Source: Lates calcarifer (taxonomy: Eukaryota > Chordata > Actinopteri > Centropomidae). From it: a stretch of DNA of 64,000 nt. Position numbers and translations under genes: made by a program. Within the stretch, counting starts at the first letter, position 1; each line of letters starts with the position of its first letter. Below are positions 55,824-64,000 of the stretch, in pieces. The stretch covers positions 20,887,341-20,951,340 of the forward strand of contig NC_066837.1 of NCBI RefSeq assembly GCF_001640805.2, given 5' to 3'. The notes beneath the pieces were generated by a model that made no database searches, had not been told where the DNA came from, and saw only the letters and a program-made list of their open reading frames with translations.

Positions 55824-58363
55824 TATTACTGTACATGCATTAAGTATTAAGTTAAATGATTACATGGGTATTAGGTTAGGTTTTGTGTATTTACGATACA
55901 TACATTAATACATTAATAGCAAAAAGTTAAAACAGACCTATAGTCATGCTCAAAATCTAACCACAGTCTAAGGGGTAGCACACATAATTATGACAGCTGA
56001 CTCATTTTGGACAATTGACAATCCCCAGTTTTGCCAGTTTTGATTGTACGCACTCTTAAGCGAACAAGCATGTTGATGGAGAGATACACTTACACCATTC
56101 CAACTTATGACTCAAAGCTATAAATACAAGAGTTGCCCTCTGCTGTCCCGAGACACAGTGTCCTTAAAAGACTAATATGGACTCTTGGGCAGCTGGCAGA
56201 GTGTACGAGACACTTCAGACCAATCTTGTGATGAGGGAATATAGGTGTCAAACAAACTTCAACCAGGTGTGGCAGGGAAGAGTTTAACAGAGTCACAGAG
56301 GAGAGTCTGCAGACAGAGATGACAAGAGAGAAAAGCTAGCAAAAACTTTACAAATGAGTAAAGTGATTTAATGATGTTATTTTGAAACAGTCCTTACAGC
56401 CATGCCACCAAGACACAAACAAATGGGATGTGTTTATCATTCATATATCAACTTATGATAAAAACTAAACAAATGCAAGTTAAAATGCATTAGAATATGT
56501 GTAACTATACGTACTATATGTACTAACAGAGAGAGTAGCTAATTATATGTATTAATAACACAACAGTGAAGTAGATAATACTCCAGTACATACTTTGTTG
56601 GTCTTTGTGGCAAATGACAAAGAGAAAGAAAGAAATATTCAGAAATTGGGTATAACCTAGTCTTCTTCAAACAGACCAAATTTCTGCTAAATCAGGAGTA
56701 CTATTTGGCTGCAGAGAACAGGGTGGCAAACTGTTAATCGTGTATAATCTATAATCTACTCTTTTCAACAACTGGGAATATAAGCAGCTCTGCAAAAAAA
56801 TTTAATCACTGACACATCCACCTCTGAACCAGGGAGCTTATATTCAAGAATATTTGCTAATTCATGCAATGCAGGGAACCAGGGCTGCTATTGGCAGACA
56901 AAAGGAAACAAATGTATTTTAACTTGCTTATAGACAAATAATTTAAATCACATAAGTAAGAGCAGACATTCTTCTTTTCTTCTTATGCGTACACGCAAAA
57001 AACATGAATGTCTTTATAAACTCTTGGCAGAAAATACTGAATACCCAATTCAAGTTTTACCAGAGAGCGATAAGTTTGCATCCCAAAGACAAAACTGTAA
57101 CAAATATTTAATAACATCATGTACAAGATTAGAATATAACAAGCGCTTTTTGGCTGTGATGCTCTGACCCTTATGTCATTTTTCATTTTTATTATATGAG
57201 TATAATGGCAGTTTGTCTGTCATGTGTTACTATCGCCCTACTCTTTGTGACTTGTTCCTTTGACAGCCAAAAAAAGCCTCTCACCCTCAAAGTCATGTCA
57301 TGGCAGGGCTTCTAGACAGACAGACAGTATTAGGTCAGTCTTAAGAATAGCGTCATGTGGTCACTGAAAAACTCATGCACATAAACAAATTTGCAAATTT
57401 ACATATGTCAACATATCTCTGTTTTGTTTCACGATTGAAAAGGATAAAGGTATCTGGAGCATAAGGAATGGGTTAAAGTTAACACAATCAGCTCATAAGC
57501 CTGAAAAAAACAACAACTATGAGTCAAGTTCAGTTATGTGTTGAACTGAAATGATGGCTGATTTACTTTAAAACAAGAATGTACATATTCCGGATATTGT
57601 GTAGCAGACAACTGTTGATCCGTGGATTTACTACAGTGAAGGGTAGGCCGAGCAGATTCTGAGACAAGTGAAATTTTATTATTTGTGCTTAATCCCTGCT
57701 TTCTGCTTCTGACTCAGCCATCTGACTTCTATTGTAAATTTGACTGTTTTTTTTTTCATACTTTGATCAGATTTCACAGACTATCTACTAAAAGATGGAT
57801 GGTGGTCATGGTGGATTATAAACATAACAAGCACATAACAGAGTTGGCTTTGGCTGGCACTCTACTGTAGGTCTACTGATCAATGTAAAAACACTGGATA
57901 TTTTCTGAGTCTGTAGAGGAAATAACATAGAGAAATGTCTCTAATAATTTTAAATACTCTCAGTTCCTGTCTGCTCCTGAGGCACAGCTTTCTCATCCAG
58001 TACCAAGACTGCTGTCAGGTGCAAAGCCTGAATAAAAAGTTTCCGACAGGGAAAATGCTGAACAAACGCCTTCTTTTTCCTGGTGAACAAAGTATCCTAC
58101 AAACATATCACGGCATCATGATGTCAGCAGTTATCTATTCAAAAACACTCCTCTCTAACTTCTTCTAACCTAACTTTAAATTATGGCTTTCCAGAGCACG
58201 GTGATCATACTGTATATTGTAAATAACACAGACTACTTGAAAAATAATACTTATTGATAAAACTAAATGTCATTCATTGATTAAATAAAGCATAAAAAGT
58301 AAAGCATCTTTACATTAAAAAACAACTTGTCAGTTTTATTTTTCCTTAAAACTCCACTTAACC

Positions 58364-58394
58364 AAAAAAAAAAAAAAAAACAAAAAAAAAAAAA
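58364..58394. repeat. A-rich run (A17 C A13)
   Basis: Long adenine run with a single C, within rbm20 intron 1. It may be a retroposon poly(A) tail, but no body was recognised. Confidence 0.8.
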
Positions 58395-59376
58395 CCCAAT
58401 TGTTAACAATTGACAGCAACAGACAATTATTATAGAAAGGCATGATCCAGTGCTGCATCATTCAGTTTGCAAAATATGTAATTATCTTCCTGGCTGAAAT
58501 TGATGGATAACTGTTTCCTGCCATGTATTAAAAAGAAAACACACATTTAAAAGCACTTAGGATACACCACAAATCTTTAACTTTAAAGGTTAACATACAT
58601 TTACACTGAAAAACCTTTCAACCACTCTGAAAGCTCAGCAACTGTCTGTGCACATTTCTACAAATGTATACCTGGTGGTCAAACAACACAATATAAGTTA
58701 TGGAAATACCAAAGTTTTACCGAAGTGCATCAAATATTTGTCAGGACAGCTCTGTCTTGAAAGTTTAGATCTAAGCCCCATTGTCCTCACTTTCACAGAG
58801 ATCAAAGACAGCTCCATAGTCATAACAAAATGCCACATGGGTCCAGCCAGTCCTCAGAGCCTCATCGGAGGAAGTAACAAATTAGAGGAAGGATTCAAGT
58901 CCAGCTACAGAACAGCCCTCTACTGAGTCCAGTCAAACATCCAACTAAATATTTCACAGCGTCCAAACACAATGCAGCTCCACAGACATCTATAAATCCT
59001 GCCTCCATGCACAGTCCTAACACAGTACAGCTGACAAGACTTACCACCACATTAACTACACAACTATAAACTGACAATGAAAAGCACACCTGATGGTATT
59101 ACAAGAAACACACAAACCTTGAAAAGACAGGCAGCGGAGGTCCAAGTTGCACCTATGACACTACACTCTGCACTGCTCCTCCATAGTCTGACCTCTGGCC
59201 AGCAGCTGAGACTGGCATACGTCCCTACCCTCTGACATGACGACTAATGCTAGCACATGTACGCTAGCATAACATCACTGCCAGTGGTCTTTTCCCTATG
59301 TGAGTGACGCTGCTTCCCTGTGTTAACCGGACAGGCAGAAGAGACACATGTGATGAGAAGTCACAAGTGGTCAGCC

Positions 59377-59398
59377 TGTGTGTGTGTGTGTGTGTGTG
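59377..59398. repeat. (TG)11 microsatellite
   Basis: Pure TG array, flanked by CAGCC and AGGACGGGGG. Confidence 0.9.
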
Positions 59399-59754
59399 AG
59401 GACGGGGGTAGACCAACACATAGGGAAAAAAAGCATTTACACAGGAGGCCATCAGTTAATGCCGTGCAGTCCTGAAGCTGCTGGTCCCAGTACAACTTAA
59501 TGCAGAGTCAGCAGTCTGGTTCAAAGTAGTAGAAAACAACTAAATGTCTGATTACTACTGACCCACACCAAATGATAGATTCTGTCACTCCTATCAAACT
59601 GTCTACAATGCATATTCTTAAAAAGTAAATACACCAAACAGATACAGCCCATTTAGTCTGTGAGACAAAATGGTTATGATGGACTCTTTCCTCACAGAGA
59701 TTCTCATTTTCAATGTGTCTGGTGATTGTCAGACATGGAGCCTAATGTTTATTT

Positions 59755-59851
59755 TTATGTGAAGCATGTCATTTTCTTCATTGTAAAGCACTTTGGGCTG
59801 CTTTACTTGTATAAAAGATGCTATACAAATAAAGTTTATTATTATTATTAC
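59755..59851 (+). mobile_element. L2-type retroposon 3' tail
   Basis: TTGTAAAGCACTTTGGGCTG followed by CTTGTATAAAAGATGCTATA, CAAATAAAGTTTATTATTATTATTA. This is the standard 3' end of teleost L2/CR1-like elements, closing in a TTA microsatellite. Only the tail is present. Confidence 0.7.
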
Positions 59852-61182
59852 TGTCTGCATCATCTCAGTCAAAGCAAACTAGTGATAACGGCTTCAAGCA
59901 ATGGATTTTACAGCCCTGTGAAAGTGTTTGTAGTCTACAAATGGCCTCTTTTGTTCTTATGAGATGCTCTGATATCACCAACTACACTGCCAAAAGCAGA
60001 AGAGTACCTCTATGACTGTCATTCCTCCCTGTAGGCTTAAACAACCACAATAAAAAGTTGATGTGATGTCAAAGTGTAAATCTATTTAACAGTGTTTTAA
60101 TTGAGATGATTGAGATCTCCTCATAAGTTAATATGAGCATATCAGACATTGCTGCGCTTCTAAAATTTCAAGTCAACTTTTTAAGTATCAAGAAGCTATT
60201 TTATCTATCTAATATCTAAGTTATTAAGTTTATTTTTACTGTTTGAAATGCTCAAACAAAAAGGGTATTGATTTAGTGCAATTTAGAAATAATTTATAAT
60301 TTCTAAGTTATTTATAATAAAGGTAAACAACTGTTGACTCTTCTGTATGAATAACTAAAGATATTTTTTGACTGTTCATAGAAATATTGAACAACATTTT
60401 TAAATGTCAAGTCAGGTAAATGAGAAGGAAATGCTTCAGAAAAACAAGGAAATAAATTTAAATATCACAGGATACACATCAGGTAAACTGAAAATATGAA
60501 ATGGTTTGAGAGATTTAAGTCTTATGTACAACCACACTTCTATCAACTATGCAATGATATGGACATTTTCTAAAGGATGTTGTATGAGGGAGTTAACTTG
60601 AAACACACTGCACACTATTTAAGAAATCATTTTGTTTCTTTGTACCAGTGCATTGTGTGAATAAATCAAACAATTTAAATATTCTTTCTTTTACATAAGA
60701 ATGATTTCCTTTTATATAAGATGAAATATAATAATGTAATATGATTGCATAAATGTGTAATTCATTTCTCTTACCTTCCAAGTATACACTGTTAAACAAT
60801 AAGCTGTGATGAAATAAATCTTACAGCAGAATACAGGTAAATCTACAATTTAATCCACTCTTCTTTTCTGCCTTCTTCTATACAGATCTATCTGTAGATT
60901 TTTAGCAGCTGCAAATGAGTGCTTTACCTAATCACACAAGCATTCAACTCCAAGGGAGGAGTCACACTGACAGTTTTACAGTCACTCCATCTGTTAGCAT
61001 CACAACCAGACAGACAGAAGTCACTTTTTATCCTGTGCCAGTTCTATACAAATTATATGATGATCAAGAGGGATATCACCTGAATTTATCACTATTGATG
61101 TTGTTGTTGCTCTTCTTCTTCTTCTCATTATTATTATTATTACTATTATTAAAACAACTCAACTGAATAATCCTCTATGACC

Positions 61183-61194
<12 letters not shown>

Positions 61195-61243
<49 letters not shown>
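61195..61243. repeat. (TA)24 microsatellite
   Basis: Uninterrupted TA array of 49 bp in rbm20 intron 1. Confidence 0.95.
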
Positions 61244-61245
<2 letters not shown>

Positions 61246-61362
61246 TACAAGTGCATTTCTGAAACTAAGACCAAGAAGATATCTTGTCTTTCTAAATGCA
61301 TTGAATAATCTGTTACTGTAAGACTAAGACTGCAATACGACAATAACACTGTATTGTATTAT

Positions 61363-61420
61363 ATCTCTCTCTCCCTCTCTCTCTCTCTCTCACACACACA
61401 CACCCACACACATACACACA
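61363..61420. repeat. (CT)n(CA)n compound microsatellite
   Basis: CT array interrupted by CCC, then CA with CCCA and CATA interruptions. Confidence 0.9.
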
Positions 61421-61684
61421 CCCTGCATTTGGCGAGCAGCTGCAATGCAAACACTGTAAGTGACAGTGGGTGCTTGTCCGAATTTTTGTCACAAAAGTAC
61501 AGCTTTGACAGCCAGAAACCTTAGATACAGAAACATACTGAAAATCTAAAACCTTTCAACTCTTTGTTAATTTCTTTCTCTGTAGTTGTAGAAACGGCAC
61601 TTATTGTAGGTAGGACAGAATTTTTGATAAAACACACACACACCCACACACTGTATGTGTCTGTTGAAACACTTTTTCCATGGC

Positions 61685-61700
61685 CCACTAGGTGGTGCCA
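61685..61700 (+). promoter_or_regulatory. CTCF-like core motif
   Basis: CCACTAGGTGGTGCCA matches the CTCF core CCASTAGRKGGCR at all but one position. This is the best of several such motifs in the window. Confidence 0.4.
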
Positions 61701-62286
61701 TGTATTGCCATAACAGGCCCCAGGAGGTCTGACAGGGATGTATCGGCCAGCCATAGGAGGGCACTGTACTCATTTTAATCTGTGTGCCTTCTTCCAGTCT
61801 GCTAGAATAGGAGTCACGATGTTTTCATTTGCAGACAGTGATTTAGATACAGTGACTCACACTGTAATATTTAATGTAATGTCACTTTGGTTAGTAACGG
61901 GATGGGTGAAAGAGCTTGAGAAATACTTTTTCCAATCCCCTATACAGAATTGACTAAAACCAGGCAATAAATACAGATAAGCAAATATGGACACTTTCAT
62001 TCATACACAGAAATACATGGACGGATATGCATGGACATCAGAAAATGTAACTCAAGACACTAATCAAAAGGGGACCATGCGACCCTTACTCTTCCCAATA
62101 TGGCATAAACTGTTATTGACATTCCAGAGCCTTAATTTAACTTTTCAACAAATCAGACACGTAGCCGAGGCCTGCAAAATCAACACATAGCCGCCATCAT
62201 GCCATGAGAGACGGTTGTATGGGCTGAGGAATGGGTGAGGATGCAGGGTCAGCTTGCTTTGCTCCACATTTGGCTCAGTTGCAAGT

Positions 62287-62309
62287 AGGGGGAGGGGTAG
62301 GGGGGGGGT
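62287..62309 (+). other. G-rich tract, possible G-quadruplex
   Basis: Three close G runs (G5, G4, G9) separated by A and TA; the G9 run can supply two tetrad columns. It lies in a GC-richer stretch (about 62200-62420) of rbm20 intron 1. Confidence 0.5.
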
Positions 62310-63041
62310 GTTCCTGATTTATGGCGGTCCAGCAATGGGTGAGGTATCCTGGGTACAGAGACACAGGGTCCGGCCCCTCACGACCCCCATAATACTGATC
62401 GGTCCACAGTAAGGCATCACTTGGATTCATCCCATGTTTCTCTGATGGAGCTTGTAAAATGCTCAGATTTATGCTGGGGATCAGTCACTGGGGTTTTATG
62501 AAGTAATATCAAAAGGTAAACTAAAGTTTGTGTGGTAACTAGAATCTGATATACTCAGCCTTGGCAATTCACTGTCAAATAAACCTGGAAGTTCACATGC
62601 CTGACATTCAGTCACTGAGTGAGTCACACACACTTAGGCCCAGAGACATGCAACTAAGCCCTAGGAGGCTTACGCTGGAGAAACATTTTTCCCACTTTGC
62701 TCCCACATACATATGGTAGCTGTAGGTGATCTTGTTTCAACTATAGGGATGGTGTAACGTGGGATATTGGGGTCGCAGAGAAACATACAGGTCAAAAGAA
62801 ACCTTTTGACTTGACAGCTGCCTCCCAACTGTGGAACTTAAAGAGCATTCCTACAAATACGTCCCCTAGCAGGAAAACTGCAATTAGTCTTGAGCTTTGC
62901 TGACATAATGCCCACTTGAGGACCTGAGAGTGACACTCGTTTGAGGTAATTGCTAAGAAATAAAATATCCTTGAAAGTCAAAGTTCTAAAGATGAAAAGA
63001 AGTAACACTCAAGAAAAATGTTTCAGAACACTTGAAACACA

Positions 63042-63051
63042 CTATTTATAG
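63042..63051. promoter_or_regulatory. MEF2-type site
   Basis: CTATTTATAG is an exact match to the MEF2 consensus YTA(A/T)4TAR. rbm20 is a striated-muscle gene, so a muscle enhancer in intron 1 or upstream is plausible. Motif match only. Confidence 0.4.
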
Positions 63052-63778
63052 ATTTCTTTCCTGGACTAAAAATGTGCTCACAGGGCACTTTTCTTAAGTA
63101 AACTAGCAAAACTTTCAAATGTAAACCATGAATTCCAACACTACCGTTTTTCTGACAGATTATCAACACTTGCTGCTCTTTTCTTATCAGATGTTCTGTG
63201 GTCAGTTTTGATGTGAGAGTGCTGACAAGAGCTAAGAAAAGCCCCCCAGTTACCTGGGATCCGCTGACATTAAGTGTCAAACTGGGTGCTGAGAGCTAGG
63301 GGCCAGGTGACTGAATCTCTGAACAGCTTGCTTGGACTTTGGACAGAATGACATCAGAGATCCATCTGGCATGTCAAAGTTGCTGCCGGCAAAAAGAAGG
63401 ATGGCGACCGCGCAGGCTGCAGGGACAGTCTAAACTTACAGCAGCTATAGCTCTTGTCACAGTAGCCACCCAAGTTTGAGAAAAAAAGTCCTTGTCTCTT
63501 AATCCTCCAGAGTAAAATAAAACTGAGTGAGAGGGAGCTACATTAGAGGAAGAATTACAGGAAATAGTGAGCCCTGAATCAGTTTCAAAAATAGCACATT
63601 TTTTCCTTAGAAAATTGATTTAGTTTAAGTTGGATTAGAGAAATATTTGTGAGGTAGGAATTCAAGCAGAGGAAGCATCACAAGACTCAGAGGTGAAGTA
63701 ATATGAGGAGTGCGTTAGGATTGTGTTGGCTTTGACGACTCAGCCCGACCAGCCATTTTTCCTGCTGCTCTGAAATAG

Positions 63779-63788
63779 TTATTTATAG
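63779..63788. promoter_or_regulatory. Second MEF2-type site
   Basis: TTATTTATAG fits YTA(A/T)4TAR exactly, 0.74 kb from the first. A strong splice donor on the minus strand (GCTGCT|GTAAGTTTAG, 63440/63439) lies between the two sites and could end a noncoding exon. Confidence 0.35.
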
Positions 63789-64000
63789 CTACTGCCTGGG
63801 TGTAGACAGTAAATTTCTTTTTCACTGGCTGCTGCTGAGCTGTCCGGTGACACATTGAAAGTCTATCATTTTTCTTTATGAAATTCTGCAGTTCCAAATA
63901 TTATCACATAAAACATATTAAAATTTCCACAACTTTACAATGTATTCATGAGTAGCTGCAGGGCACACTGAGGATCACCTAACTGGAGTCTTCCCCGACA

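Noticed and set aside
63715..63897. Minus-strand 60-codon frame with a good Kozak ATG (63760 region) as rbm20 exon 1
   Set aside because: It has no likeness to RBM20 N-termini and no phase-2 donor before its stop codon.

Overview
The window is vertebrate nuclear DNA, almost certainly from a spiny-rayed teleost fish. Genes are split into many short exons with GT-AG introns, spacers are AT-rich and full of CA/TA microsatellites, and there are 3' tails of fish-type LINE/L2 retroposons. The encoded proteins are close to human orthologues, but introns and spacers are compact. The species cannot be named from the sequence.

Five protein-coding genes are recognised, running from the right end to the left: rbm20 (minus; exons 2-14, 52872 to 36969), pdcd4 (minus; complete CDS, 34507 to 26407), bbip1 (plus; complete CDS, 24528 to 25319), shoc2 (minus; complete 582-codon CDS, 17661 to 11175) and adra2a (minus; start codon at 596, the rest runs off the left edge). 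From my knowledge of the human map, RBM20-PDCD4-BBIP1-SHOC2-ADRA2A lie in this order and these relative orientations at 10q25.2. The whole block is therefore conserved, shown here reversed. Every exon joint was checked by reading frame and splice signals.

Layout: 1-1300 adra2a first coding exon, leader and TATA promoter; 1300-6460 gene-free spacer with a retroposon tail and an orphan CpG-rich island (about 4550-5250) carrying a CRE and a CACGTG palindrome; 6463-22110 shoc2 (3' UTR, eight coding exons, long first intron, YY1-type promoter); 22110-23780 spacer between the divergent shoc2 and bbip1 promoters, with a dispersed repeat; 23780-25855 bbip1; 26010-35100 pdcd4, tail-to-tail with bbip1; 35885-52872 rbm20; 52873-64000 what is probably rbm20 intron 1 and upstream DNA, with repeats, a large palindrome, a G-rich tract and two MEF2-type sites. 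The first coding exon of rbm20 was not found and may lie beyond the right edge.

The genes do not form a pathway. They cover adrenergic signalling (adra2a), RAS-RAF activation (shoc2), cilium assembly (bbip1), translational repression and tumour suppression (pdcd4) and titin splicing (rbm20). The most useful observations are: a perfect 8-mer miR-21 site in the pdcd4 3' UTR at about the human distance from the stop; a GC-AG intron in shoc2; an apparent leader intron and two upstream ORFs in adra2a; a diverged RFX X-box before bbip1; and the orphan island between adra2a and shoc2. I saw no new protein system, CRISPR array, RNA gene or intact mobile element.
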